DNA from: Amblyomma americanum
Lineage: Eukaryota; Arthropoda; Arachnida; Ixodida; Ixodidae
Assembly (NCBI RefSeq): GCF_052857255.1
Contig: NW_027526669.1
Span: 98,688-162,687 of the forward strand
Direction: 5' to 3'
Length of the DNA stretch: 64,000 nucleotides
Positions 49,565 to 63,240 of this stretch are shown piece by piece (positions within the stretch are counted from its first letter, which is position 1; the number at the start of each line of letters is the position of its first letter). Below the pieces are notes generated by a model. It searched no databases. It saw only the letters and a list, made by a program, of their open reading frames with translations, and was not told the origin of the DNA. Position numbers and translations under genes: made by a program.

Positions 49565-52500
49565 TGTAAACTTTTTCTCTCAGAACTGCGCGAAAACTTG
49601 TATTCCGGCTCAAAAAAAACGGGATACATCGTTTTAGATCGAAACTAGCAAGATTCATGGGCATCGATTTTACAAGTCCTCGAAGAGTAGACGAGAGAAA
49701 GTTGTAAACTTTTTCTCTCAGAACTGCGCGAAAACTTGTATTCCGGCTCAAAACAACGAGATACATCGTTTTAGATCGAAACTAGCAAGATTCATGGGCA
49801 TCGATTTTACAAGTCTTCGAAGAGTACACGAGAGAAAGGTGTAAACTTTTTCTCTCAGAACTGCGCGAAAACTTGTATTCCGGCTCAAAACAAAGGGATA
49901 CATCGTTTTAGATCGAAACTAGCAAGATTCACGAGCATCGATTTTACAAGTCGTCGAAGAGTAGACGAGAGAAAGGTGTAAACTTTTTCTCTCAGAACTG
50001 CACGAAAACTTGTATTCCGGCTCAAAACAACGGGATACATCGTTTTAGGTCGAAACTAGCAAGATTCACGAGCATCGATTTTACAAGTCGTCGAATAGTG
50101 GACGAGAGAAAGGTGTAAACTTTTTCTCTCAGAACGGCGCGAAAACTTGTATTCCGGCTCAAAACAACGGGATTCATCGTTTTAGATCGAAACTAGCAAG
50201 ATTCACGAGCATCGATTTTAAAATTCGTCGAAGAGTAGACGAGAGAAAGGTGTAAACTTTTACTCTCAGAACTGCGCGAAAACTTGTTTCCGGCTCAGAA
50301 CAATGGGTTACATCGTTTTAGATCGAAACTAGCAAGATTCACGAGCATCGCTATTACAAGTCGTCGAAGAGTAGACGAGAGAAAGGTGTTAACTTTTTCT
50401 CTCAGAACTGCGCGAAAACTTGTATTCCGGCTCAAAACAACGGGATACATCGTTTTAGATCGAAACCAGCAAGATTCACGAGCATCGATTTTACACGTCG
50501 TCGAAGAGTACACGAGAGAAAGGTGTAAACGTTTTCTCTCAGAACTGCGCGAAAACTTGTATTCCGGCTCAAAACAACGGGATACATCGTTTTGGATCGA
50601 AACTAGCAAGATTCACGGGCATCTATTTTACAAGTCTTCGAAGAGTAGACAAGAGAATGGCGTTAACTTTTTCTCTCAGAACTGCGCGAAAACTTGTATT
50701 CCGGCTCAAAACAACGGGATTCATCGTTTTAGATCGAAACTAGCAATATTCACGAGCATTGATTTTACAAGTTGTCGAAGAGTAGACGAGAGAAAGGTGT
50801 AAATTTTTCTCTCACAACTGCGCGAAAACTTGTATTCCGGCTCAAAACAACGGGATACATCGTTTTAGATCGAAACTAGCAAGAGTCACGAGCATCGATT
50901 TTACACGTCGTCGAAGAGTACACGAGAGAAAGGTGTAAACGTTTTCTCTCAGAACTGCGCGAAAACTTGTATTCCGGCTCAAAAAAACGGAATACATCGT
51001 TTTAGATCGAAATTAGAAAGATTCACGAGCATCGATTTTAAAATTCGTCGAAGAGTAGACGAGAGAAAGGTGTAAACTTTTTCTCTCAGAACTGCGCGAA
51101 AACTTGTATTCCGGCTCAAAACAACGGGATACATCGTTTTAGATCGAAACTAGCAAGAGTCACGAGCATCGATTTTACACGTCGTCGAAGAGTACACGAG
51201 AGAAAGGTGTAAACGTTTTCTCTCAGAACTGCGCGAAAACTTGTATACCGGCTCAAAAAAACGGGATACATCGTTTTAGATCGAAACTAGCAAGATTCAA
51301 GAGCATCGATTTTACAAGTCGTCGAAGAGTAGACGAGAGAAAGGTGTAAACATTTTCTCTCAGAACTGCGCGAAAACTTGTATTCCGGCTCAAAACAACG
51401 GGATACATCGTTTTAGATCGAAACCAGGAAGATTCACGAGCATCGATTTTACAAGTCGTCGAAGAGTAGACGAGAGAAAGGTGTAAACTTTTTATCTCAG
51501 AACTTCGCGAAAACTTGTATTCCGGTTCAAAACAATGGGATACCTCGTTTTAGATCGAAACCAGCAAGATTCATGGGCATCGATTTTACAAGTCCTCGAA
51601 GAGTAGACGAGAGAAAGGTGTAAACTTTTTCTCTCAGAACTGCGCGAAAACTTGTATTCCGGCTCAAAACAACGAGATACATCGTTTTAGATCGAAACTA
51701 GCAAGATTCATGGGCATCGATTTTACAAGTCTTCGAAGAGTACACGAGAGAAAGGTGTAAACTTTTTCTCTCAGAACTGCGCGAAAACTTGTATTCCGGC
51801 TCAAAACAACGGGATTCATCGTTTTAGATCGAAACTAGCAACATTCACGAGCATTGATTTTACAAATCGTCGAAGAGTAGACGAGAGAAAGGTGTAAATT
51901 TTTCTCTCAGAACTGCGCGAAAACTTGTATTCCGGCTCAAAACAACGGGATACATCGTTTTAGATCGAAACTAGCAAGAGTCACGAGCATCGATTTTACA
52001 CGTCGTCGAAGAGTACACGAGAGAAAGGTGTAAACGTTTTCTCTCAGAACTGCGCGAAAACTTGTATACCGGCTCAAAAAAACGGGATACATCGTTTTAG
52101 ATCGAAACTAGCAAGATTCACGAGCATCGATTTTAAAAGTCGTCGAAGAGTAGACGAGAGAAAGGTGTAAACTTTTTCTCTCAGAACTGCGCGAAAACTT
52201 GTATTCCGGCTCAAAACAACGGGATACATTGTTTTAGATCGAAACTAGCAAGATTCACGAGCATCGATTTTACAAGTCGTCGAAGAGTAGACGAGAGAAA
52301 GGTGTAAACTTTTTATCTCAGAACTTCGCGAAAACTTGTATTCCGGCTCAAAACAATGGGATACATCGTTTTAGATCGAAACTTGCAAGATTCACGAGCA
52401 TCGGTTTTACGTCGTCGAAGAGTAGACGAGAGAAAGGTGTAAACTTTTTCTCTCAGAACTGCGCGAAAACTTGTATTCCGGCTCAAAACAACGGTATACA

Positions 52501-55500
52501 TCGTTTTAGATTGAAACCAGCAAGATTCACGAGCATCGATTTTACAAGTCGTTGAAGAGTAGACGAGAGAAAGGTGTAAACGTTTTCTCTCAGAACTGCG
52601 CGAAAACTTGTATACCGGCTCAAAAAAACGGATACATCGTTTTAGATCGAAACCAGCAAGATTCACGAGCATCGATTTTACAAGTCGTCGAAGAGTACAC
52701 GAGAGAAAGGTGTAAACTTTTTCTCTCAGAACTGCGCGAAAACTTGTATTCCGGCTCAAAACAACGGAATACATCGTTTTAGATCGAATCTAGCAAGATT
52801 CACGAGCATCGATTTTACAAGTCGTCGAAGAGTAGACGAGAGAAAGGTGTAAACTTTTTCTCTCAGAACTGCACGAAAACTTGTATTCCGGCTCAAAACA
52901 ACGGGATACATCGTTTTAGGTCGAAACTAGCAAGATTCACGAGCATCGATTTTACAAATCGTCGAATAGTGGACGAGAGAAAGGTGTAAACTTTTTCTCT
53001 CAGAACGGCGCGAAAACTTGTATTCCGGCTCAAAACAACGGGATTCATCGTTTTAGATCGAAACTAGCAAGATTCACGAGCATCGATTTTAAAATTCGTC
53101 GAAGAGTAGACGAGAGAAAGGTGTAAACTTTTACTCTCAGAACTGCGCGAAAACTTGTTTCCGGCTCAGAACAATGGGTTACATCGTTTTAGATGGAAAC
53201 TAGCAAGATTCACGAGCATCGCTATTACAAGTCGTCGAAGAGTAGACGAGAGAAAGGTGTTAACTTTTTCTCTCAGAACTGCGCGAAAACTTGTATTCCG
53301 GCTCAAAACAACGAGATACATCGTTTTAGATCGAAACTAGCAAGATTCATGGGCATCGATTTTACAAGTCTTCGAAGAGTACACGAGAGAAAGGTGTAAA
53401 CTTTTTCTCTCAGAACTGCGCGAAAACTTGTATTCCGGCTCAAAACAAAGGGATACATCGTTTTAGATCGAAACTAGCAAGATTCACGAGCATCGATTTT
53501 ACAAGTCGTCGAAGAGTAGACGAGAGAAAGGTGTAAACGTTTTCTCTCAGAACTGCACGAAAACTTGTATTCCGGCTCAAAACAACGGGATACATCGTTT
53601 TAGGTCGAAACTAGCAAGATTCACGAGCATCGATTTTACAAGTCGTCGAATAGTGGACGAGAGAAAGGTGTAAACTTTTTCTCTCAGAACGGCGCGAAAA
53701 CTTGTATTCCGGCTCAAAACAACGGGATTCATCGTTTTAGATCGAAACTAGCAAGATTCACGAGCATCGATTTTAAAATTCGTCGAAGAGTAGACGAGAG
53801 AAAGGTGTAAACTTTTACTCTCAGAACTGCGCGAAAACTTGTTTCCGGCTCAGAACAATGGGTTACATCGTTTTAGATGGAAACTAGCAAGATTCACGAG
53901 CATCGCTATTACAAGTCGTCGAAGAGTAGACGAGAGAAAGGTGTTAACTTTTTCTCTCAGAACTGCGCGAAAACTTGTATTCCGGCTCAAAACAACGGGA
54001 TACATCGTTTTAGATCGAAACCAGCAAGATTCACGAGCATCGATTTTACACGTCGTGGAAGAGTACACGAGAGAAAGGTGTAAACGTTTTCTCTCAGAAC
54101 TGCGCGAAAACTTGTATTCCGGCTCAAAACAACGGGATACATCGTTTTGGATCGAAACTAGCAAGATTCACGGGCATCGATTTTACAAGTCTTCGAAGAG
54201 TAGACAAGAGAAAGGTGTAAACTTTTTCTCTCAGAACGGCGCGAAAACTTGTATTCCGGCTCAAAACAACGGGATTCATCGTTTTAGATTGAAACTAGCA
54301 AGATTCACGAGCATCGATTTTAAAATTCGTCGAAGAGTAGACGAGAGAAAGGTGTAAACTTTTACTCTCAGAACTGCGCGAAAACTTGTTTCCGGCTCAG
54401 AACAATGGGTTACATCGTTTTAGATGGAAACTAGCAAGATTCACGAGCATCGCTATTACAAGTCGTCGAAGAGTAGACGAGAGAAAGGTGTTAACTTTTT
54501 CTCTCAGAACTGCGCGAAAACTTGTATTCCGGCTCACAACAACGGGATTCATCGTTTTAGATCGAAACTAGCAAGAGTCACGAGCATCGATTTTACACGT
54601 CGTCGAAGAGTACACGAGAGAAAGGTGTAAACGTTTTCTCTCAGAACTGCGCGAAAACTTGTATACCGGCTCAAAAAAACGGGATACATCGTTTTAGATC
54701 GAAACCAGCAAGATTCACGAGCATCGATTTTACACGTCGTCGAAGAGTACACGAGAGAAAGGTGTAAACGTTTTCTCTCAGAACTGCGCGAAAACTTGTA
54801 TTCCGTCTCAAAACAACGGGATACATCGTTTTAGATCGAAACCAGCAAGATTCACGAGCATCGATTTTACACGTCGTCGAAGAGTACACGAGAGAAAGGT
54901 GTAAACGTTTTCTCTCAGAACTGCGCGAAAACTTGTATTCCGTCTCAAAACAACGGGATACATTGTTTTGGATCGAAACTAGCAAGATTCACGGGCATCG
55001 ATTTTACAAGTCTTCGAAGAGTAGACAAGAGAATGGTGTAAACTTTTTCTCTCAGAACTGCGCGAAAACTTGTATTCCGGCTCAAAACAACGGGATTTAT
55101 CGTTTTAGATCGAAACTAGCAAGATTCACGAGCATTGATTTTACAAGTCGTTGAAGAGTAGACGAGAGAAAGGTGTAAATTTTTCTCTCAGAACTGCGCG
55201 AAAACTTGTATTCCGGCTCAAAACAACGGGATACATCGTTTTATATCGAAACTAGCAAGAGTCACGAGCATCAATTTTACACGTCGTCGAAGAGTACACG
55301 AGAAAAAGGTGTAAACGTTTTCTCTCAGAACTGCGCGAAAACTTGTATACCGGCTCAAAAAAACGGGATACATCGTTTTAGTTCGAAACTAGCAAGATTC
55401 ACGAGCATCGATTTTACAAGTCGTCGAAGAGTAGACGAGAGAAAGGTGTAAACTTTTTCTCTCAGAACTGCGCGAAAACTTGTATTCCGGCTCAAAACAA

Positions 55501-55718
55501 CGGGATATATCGTTTTAGATCGAAACCAGGAAGATTCACGAGCATCGAGTTTACAAGTCGTCGAAGAGTAGACGAGAGAAAGGTGTAAACTTTTTATCTC
55601 AGAACTTCGCGAAAACTTGTATTCCGGCTCAAAACAATGGGATACATCGTTTTAGATCGAAACTTGCAAGATTCACGAGCATCGATTTTACGTCGTCGAA
55701 GAGTAGACGAGAGAAAGG
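49565..55718 (+). repeat. 45-monomer superunit, copy 2
   Basis: Copy of 43411-49564 in direct tandem. The match stops near 55718, where GAAAGGTGTAAACG replaces the GAAAGTTGTAAAC seen at the same point one period earlier. The near-identity over 6.15 kb means either a very recent duplication or an assembly effect. Confidence 0.9.
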
Positions 55719-56214
55719 TGTAAACGTTTTCTCTCAGAACTGCGCGAAAACTTGTATTCCGGCTCAAAACAACGGGATACATCGTTTTAGATTGAAACCC
55801 GCAAGATTCACGAGCATCGATTTTACAAGTCGTCGAATAGTGGACGAGAGAAAGGTGTAAACTTTTTCTCTCAGAACTGCGCGAAAACTTGTATTCCGGC
55901 TCAAAACAACGGGATTCATCGTTTTAGATCGAAAGTAGCAAGATTCACGAGCATCGATTTTACAAGTCCTCGAAGAGTAGACGAGAGAAAGGTGTAAACT
56001 TTTACTCTCAGAACTGCGCGAAAACTTGTATTCCGGCTCAAAACAACGGGATATAACGTTTTAGATCGAAACCAGGAAGATTCACGAGCATCGATTTTAC
56101 AAGTCGTCGAAGAGTAGACGAGAGAAAGGTGTAAACTTTTTATCTCAGAACTTCGCGAAAACTTGTATTCCGGCTCAAAACAATGGGATACATCGTTTTA
56201 GATCGAAACTTGCA
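55719..56214 (+). repeat. Short linking array after superunit 2
   Basis: About 3.6 monomers. It matches about 60368-60863 at an offset of 4649 bp and 32055-32550 at an offset of 23664 bp. The variant GGGATATAACG near 56050 is shared with 60700, while the 32.4 and 38.7 kb copies read GGGATATACCG. Confidence 0.75.
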
Positions 56215-57992
56215 AGATTCACGAGCATCGATTTTACGTCGTCGAAGAGTAGACGAGAGAAAGGTGTAAACTTTTTCTCTCAGAACTGCGCGAAAACTTG
56301 TATTCCGGCTCAAAACAACGGGATACATCGTTTTAGATCGAAACCAGCAAGATTCACGAGCATCGATTTTACAAGTCGTCGAATAGTGGACGAGAGAAAG
56401 GTGTAAACTTTTTCTCTCAGAACTGCGCGAAAACTTGTATTGCGGCTCAAAAAACGGGATACATCGTTTTAGATCGAAACTAGCAAGATTCATGGGCATC
56501 GATTTTACAAGTCCTCGAAGAGTAGACGAGAGAAAGGTGTAAACATTTTCTCTCGGAACTGCGCGAAAACTTGTATTCCGGCTCAAAACAACGAGATACA
56601 TCGTTTTAGATCGAAACTAGCAAGATTCACGAGCATCGATTTTACAAGTCGTCGAAGAGTAGACAAGAGAAAGGTGTAAACTTTTTCTCTCAGAACTGCG
56701 CGAAAACTTGTATTCCGGCTCAAAACAACGGGATACATCGTTTTAGGTTGAAACTAGCAAGATTCACGAGCATCGATTTTACAAGTCGTCGAATAGTGGA
56801 CGAGAGAAAGGTGTAAACTTTTTCTCTCAGAACTGCGCGAAAACTTGTATTCCGGCTCAAAACAACGGGATACATCGTTTTAGGTTGAAACTAGCAAGAT
56901 TCACGAGCGTCGATTTTACAAGTCGTCGAATAGTGGACGAGAGAAAGGTGTAAACGTTTTCTCTCAGAACGGCGCGAAAACTTGTATTCCGGCTCAAAAC
57001 AACGGGATTCATTGTTTTAGATCGAAACTAGCAAGATTCACGAGCATCGATTTTACAAGTCCTCCAAGAGTAGACGAGAGAAAGGTTTAAACTTTTACTC
57101 TCAGAACTGCGCGAAAACTTGTATTCCGGTTCAGAACAATGGGTTACATCGTTTTAGATCGAAACTAGCAAGATTCACGAGCATCGCTATTACAAGTCGT
57201 CGAAGAGTAGACGAGAGAAAGGTGTTAACTTTTTCTCTCAGAACTGCGCGAAAACTTGTATTCCGGCTCGAAACAACGGGTTACATTGTTTTAGATCGAA
57301 ACCAGCAAGATTCACGAGCATCGATTTTACACGTCGTCGAAGAGTACACGAGAGAAAGGTGTAAACGTTTTCTCTCAGAACTGCGCGAAAACTTGTATTC
57401 CCGCTCAAAACAACGGGATACATCGTTTTGGATCGAAACTAGCAAGATTCACGGGCATCGATTTTACAAGTCTTCGAAGAGTAGACAAGAGAATGGTGTA
57501 AACTTTTTCTCTCAGAACTGCGCGAAAACTTGTATTCCAGCTCAAAACAACGAGATACATCGTTTTAAGTCGAAACTAGCAATATTCACGAGCATCGATT
57601 TTACAAGTCGTCGAATAGTAGACGAGAGAAAGGTGTAAACGTTTTCTCCCAGAACTGCGCGAAAACTTGTATTCCGTCTCAAAACAACGGGATACATCGT
57701 TTTAGATCGAAACCAGCAAGATTCACGAGCATCGATTTTACACGTCGTCGAAGAGTACACGAGAGAAAGGTGTAAACGTTTTCTCTCAGAACTGCGCGAA
57801 AACTTGTATTCCGTCTCAAAACAACGGGATACATTGTTTTGGATCGAAACTAGCAAGATTCACGGGCATCGATTTTACAAGTCTTCGAAGAGTAGACAAG
57901 AGAATGGTGTAAACTTTTTCTCTCAGAACTGCGCGAAAACTTGTATTCCGGCTCAAAACAACGGGATTTATCGTTTTAGATCGAAACTAGCA
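56215..57992 (+). repeat. 13-monomer tandem unit (1778 bp), copy 1
   Basis: It is repeated directly at 57993-59770 at an offset of 1778 bp (13 x 137 minus 3). Marks are the 135-bp GATTTTACGTCG monomer at the left edge, CATGGGCATC, AGGTTGAAAC twice, GAGCGTCG, AAGGTTTAAAC, GGCTCGAAAC, TATTCCCGCTC and TCTCCCAGAAC. One difference seen is TATTCCAGC near 57534 against TATTCTAGC in copy 2. Confidence 0.86.
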
Positions 57993-59770
57993 AGATTCAC
58001 GAGCATCGATTTTACGTCGTCGAAGAGTAGACGAGAGAAAGGTGTAAACTTTTTCTCTCAGAACTGCGCGAAAACTTGTATTCCGGCTCAAAACAACGGG
58101 ATACATCGTTTTAGATCGAAACCAGCAAGATTCACGAGCATCGATTTTACAAGTCGTCGAATAGTGGACGAGAGAAAGGTGTAAACTTTTTCTCTCAGAA
58201 CTGCGCGAAAACTTGTATTGCGGCTCAAAAAACGGGATACATCGTTTTAGATCGAAACTAGCAAGATTCATGGGCATCGATTTTACAAGTCCTCGAAGAG
58301 TAGACGAGAGAAAGGTGTAAACATTTTCTCTCGGAACTGCGCGAAAACTTGTATTCCGGCTCAAAACAACGAGATACATCGTTTTAGATCGAAACTAGCA
58401 AGATTCACGAGCATCGATTTTACAAGTCGTCGAAGAGTAGACAAGAGAAAGGTGTAAACTTTTTCTCTCAGAACTGCGCGAAAACTTGTATTCCGGCTCA
58501 AAACAACGGGATACATCGTTTTAGGTTGAAACTAGCAAGATTCACGAGCATCGATTTTACAAGTCGTCGAATAGTGGACGAGAGAAAGGTGTAAACTTTT
58601 TCTCTCAGAACTGCGCGAAAACTTGTATTCCGGCTCAAAACAACGGGATACATCGTTTTAGGTTGAAACTAGCAAGATTCACGAGCGTCGATTTTACAAG
58701 TCGTCGAATAGTGGACGAGAGAAAGGTGTAAACGTTTTCTCTCAGAACGGCGCGAAAACTTGTATTCCGGCTCAAAACAACGGGATTCATTGTTTTAGAT
58801 CGAAACTAGCAAGATTCACGAGCATCGATTTTACAAGTCCTCCAAGAGTAGACGAGAGAAAGGTTTAAACTTTTACTCTCAGAACTGCGCGAAAACTTGT
58901 ATTCCGGTTCAGAACAATGGGTTACATCGTTTTAGATCGAAACTAGCAAGATTCACGAGCATCGCTATTACAAGTCGTCGAAGAGTAGACGAGAGAAAGG
59001 TGTTAACTTTTTCTCTCAGAACTGCGCGAAAACTTGTATTCCGGCTCGAAACAACGGGTTACATTGTTTTAGATCGAAACCAGCAAGATTCACGAGCATC
59101 GATTTTACACGTCGTCGAAGAGTACACGAGAGAAAGGTGTAAACGTTTTCTCTCAGAACTGCGCGAAAACTTGTATTCCCGCTCAAAACAACGGGATACA
59201 TCGTTTTGGATCGAAACTAGCAAGATTCACGGGCATCGATTTTACAAGTCTTCGAAGAGTAGACAAGAGAATGGTGTAAACTTTTTCTCTCAGAACTGCG
59301 CGAAAACTTGTATTCTAGCTCAAAACAACGAGATACATCGTTTTAAGTCGAAACTAGCAATATTCACGAGCATCGATTTTACAAGTCGTCGAATAGTAGA
59401 CGAGAGAAAGGTGTAAACGTTTTCTCCCAGAACTGCGCGAAAACTTGTATTCCGTCTCAAAACAACGGGATACATCGTTTTAGATCGAAACCAGCAAGAT
59501 TCACGAGCATCGATTTTACACGTCGTCGAAGAGTACACGAGAGAAAGGTGTAAACGTTTTCTCTCAGAACTGCGCGAAAACTTGTATTCCGTCTCAAAAC
59601 AACGGGATACATTGTTTTGGATCGAAACTAGCAAGATTCACGGGCATCGATTTTACAAGTCTTCGAAGAGTAGACAAGAGAATGGTGTAAACTTTTTCTC
59701 TCAGAACTGCGCGAAAACTTGTATTCCGGCTCAAAACAACGGGATTTATCGTTTTAGATCGAAACTAGCA
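57993..59770 (+). repeat. 13-monomer tandem unit, copy 2
   Basis: Second copy of 56215-57992. The left junction lies within the monomer reading GGGATTTATCG, where the GCATTGATT monomer expected next is replaced by GCATCGATTTTACGTCG. The expected GCATTGATT follows at the right edge near 59783, showing that this copy keeps the original right flank. Confidence 0.85.
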
Positions 59771-61261
59771 AGATTCACGAGCATTGATTTTACAAGTCGT
59801 TGAAGAGTAGACGAGAGAAAGGTGTAAATTTTTCTCTCAGAACTGCGCGAAAACTTGTATTCCGGCTCAAAACAACGGGATACATCGTTTTATATCGAAA
59901 CTAGCAAGAGTCACGAGCATCAATTTTACACGTCGTCGAAGAGTACACGAGAAAAAGGTGTAAACGTTTTCTCTCAGAACTGCGCGAAAACTTGTATACC
60001 GGCTCAAAAAAACGGGATACATCGTTTTAGTTCGAAACTAGCAAGATTCACGAGCATCGATTTTACAAGTCGTCGAAGAGTAGACGAGAGAAAGGTGTAA
60101 ACTTTTTCTCTCAGAACTGCGCGAAAACTTGTATTCCGGCTCAAAACAACGGGATATATCGTTTTAGATCGAAACCAGGAAGATTCACGAGCATCGAGTT
60201 TACAAGTCGTCGAAGAGTAGACGAGAGAAAGGTGTAAACTTTTTATCTCAGAACTTCGCGAAAACTTGTATTCCGGCTCAAAACAATGGGATACATCGTT
60301 TTAGATCGAAACTTGCAAGATTCACGAGCATCGATTTTACGTCGTCGAAGAGTAGACGAGAGAAAGGTGTAAACGTTTTCTCTCAGAACTGCGCGAAAAC
60401 TTGTATTCCGGCTCAAAACAACGGGATACATCGTTTTAGATTGAAACCCGCAAGATTCACGACCATCGATTTTACAAGTCGTCGAATAGTGGACGAGAGA
60501 AAGGTGTAAACTTTTTCTCTCAGAACTGCGCGAAAACTTGTATTCCGGCTCAAAACAACGGGATTCATCGTTTTAGATCGAAAGTAGCAAGATTCACGAG
60601 CATCGATTTTACAAGTCCTCGAAGAGTAGACGAGAGAAAGGTGTAAACTTTTACTCTCAGAACTGCGCGAAAACTTGTATTCCGGCTCAAAACAACGGGA
60701 TATAACGTTTTAGATCGAAACCAGGAAGATTCACGAGCATCGATTTTACAAGTCGTCGAAGAGTAGACGAGAGAAAGGTGTAAACTTTTTATCTCAGAAC
60801 TTCGCGAAAACTTGTATTCCGGCTCAAAACAATGGGATACATCGTTTTAGATCGAAACTTGCAAGATTCACGAGCATCGATTTTACGTCGTCGAAGAGTA
60901 GACGAGAGAAAGGTGTAAACTTTTTCTCTCAGAACTGCGCGAAAACTTGTATTCCGGCTGAAAACAACGGGATACATCGTTTTAGATCGAAACCAGCAAG
61001 ATTCACGAGCATCGATTTTACAAGTCGTCGAATAGTGGACGAGAGAAAGGTGTAAACTTTTTCTCTCAGAACTGCGCGAAAACTTGTATTGCGGCTCAAA
61101 AAACGGGATACATCGTTTTAGATCGAAACTAGCAAGATTCATGGGCATCGATTTTACAAGTCCTCGAAGAGTAGACGAGAGAAAGGTGTAAACATTTTCT
61201 CTCGGAACTGCGCGAAAACTTGTATTCCGGCTCAAAACAACGAGATACATCGTTTTAGATC
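59771..61261 (+). repeat. Copy of the 55.1-56.6 kb block
   Basis: It matches 55122-56612 at an offset of 4649 bp; the match already holds from about 59440 inside the preceding unit. The same haplotype occurs near 31.3-33.2 kb and 37.6-39.5 kb. Private changes are CACGACCATCG near 60461 and CCGGCTGAAAAC near 60957. Confidence 0.82.
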
Positions 61262-61738
61262 GAAACTAGCAAGATTCACGAGCATCGCTATTACAAGTCG
61301 TCGAAGAGTAGACGAGAGAAAGGTGTTAACTTTTTCTCTCAGAACTGCGCGAAAACTTGTATTCCGGCTCGAAACAACGGGTTACATTGTTTTAGATCGA
61401 AACCAGCAAGATTCACGAGCATCGATTTTACACGTCGTCGAAGAGTACACGAGAGAAAGGTGTAAACGTTTTCTCTCAGAACTGCGCGAAAACTTGTATT
61501 CCCGCTCAAAACAACGGGATACATCGTTTTGGATCGAAACTAGCAAGATTCACGGGCATCGATTTTACAAGTCTTCGAAGAGTAGACAAGAGAATGGTGT
61601 AAACTTTTTCTCTCAGAACTGCGCGAAAACTTGTATTCCAGCTCAAAACAACGAGATACATCGTTTTAAGTCGAAACTAGCAATATTCACGAGCATCGAT
61701 TTTACAAGTCGTCGAATAGTAGACGAGAGAAAGGTGTA
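61262..61738 (+). repeat. Copy of 57.16-57.64 kb
   Basis: About 3.5 monomers match 57161-57637 at an offset of 4101 bp, including GGCTCGAAAC, TATTCCCGCTC and TTTTAAGTCG. Relative to the 13-monomer unit, the sequence jumps from the 56.6 kb position straight to 57.16 kb, leaving out four monomers. Confidence 0.8.
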
Positions 61739-63240
61739 AACTTTTTCTCTCAGAACTGCGCGAAAGCTTCTATTCCAGCTCAAAACAACGGGATACATCG
61801 TTGTAGATCGAAACTAGCAAGATATACGAGCATTGATTTTACAAGTCGTCGAAGAGTAGACGAGAGAAAGGTGTAAACTTTTTCTCTCAGAACTGCGCGA
61901 AAACTTGTATTCCGGCTCAAAACAACGGGATACATCGTTTAAGATCGAAACTAGCAAGATTCACGAGCATCGATTTTACACGTCGTCGATGAGTACACGA
62001 GAGAAAGGTGTAAACGTTTTCTCTCAGAACTGCGCGAAAACTTGTATACCGGCTCAAAAAAACGGGATACATCGTTTTAGATCGAAACTAGCAAGATTCA
62101 CGAGCATCGATTTTACAAGTCGTCGAAGAGTAGACGAGAGAAAGGTGTAAACTTTTTCTCTCAGAACTGCGCGAAAACTTGTATTCCGGATCAAAACAAC
62201 GGGATACATCGTTTTAGGTCGAAACTAGCAAGATTCACGAGCATCGATTTTACAAGTCGTCGAATAGTGGACGAGAGAAAGGTGTAAACTTTTTCTTTCA
62301 GAACGGCGCGAAAACTTGTATTCCGGCTCAAAACAACGGGATTCATCGTTTTAGATCGAAACTAGCAAGATTCACGAGCATCGATTTTACAAGTCCTCCA
62401 AGAGTAGACGAGAGAAAGGTGTAAACTTTTACTCTCAGAACTGCGCGAAAACTTGTATTCCGGCTCAGAACAATGGGTTACATTGTTTTAGATCGAAACT
62501 AGCAAGATTCACGAGCATCGCTATTACAAGTCGTCGAAGAGTAGACGAGAGAAAGGTGTTAACTTTTTCTCTCAGAACTGCGCGAAAACTTGTATTCCGG
62601 CTCAAAACAACGGGATACATCGTTTTAGATCGAAACCAGCAAGATTCACGAGCATCGATTTTACACGTCGTCGAAGAGTACACGAGAGAAAGGTGTAAAC
62701 GTTTTCTCTCAGAACTGCGCGAAAACTTGTATTCCGGCTCAAAACAACGGGATACATCGTTTTGGATCGCAACTAGCAAGATTCACGGGCATCGATTTTA
62801 CAAGTCTTCGAAGAGTAGACAAGAGAATGGTGTAAACTTTTTCTCTCAGAACTGCGCGATAACTTGTATTCCGGCTCAAAACAACGGGATACATCGTTTT
62901 AGGTTGAAACTAGCAAGATTCACGAGCATCGATTTTACAAGTCGTCGAATAGTGGACGAGAGAAAGGTGTAAACTTTTTCTCTCAGAACGGCGCGAAAAC
63001 TTGTATTCCGGCTCAAAACAACGGGATTCATCGTTTTAGATCGAAACTAGCAAGATTCACGAGCATCGATTTTACAAGTCCTCCAAGAGTAGACGAGAGA
63101 AAGGTTTAAACTTTTACTCTCAGGACTGCGCGAAAACTTGTATTCCGGTTCAGAACAATGGGTTACATCGTTTTAGATCGAAACTAGCAAGATTCACGAG
63201 CATCGCAATTACAAGTCGTCGAAGAGTAGACGAGAGAAAG
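61739..63240 (+). repeat. Mosaic matching the first 6 kb of the window
   Basis: Three consecutive pieces match the 5-prime region: 61739-62150 with 5526-5937 (offset 56213; mark CGAAAGCTTCTATTCCAGC), 62151-62855 with 3883-4587 (offset about 58267; marks CCGGATCAAAAC and GATCGCAAC), and 62856-63240 with about 4862-5246 (offset about 57994; marks AGGTTGAAAC, AAGGTTTAAAC and GGGTTACATC). A few private changes are present, including GCGCGATAAC near 62857 and GCAATTAC near 63205. Confidence 0.8.
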
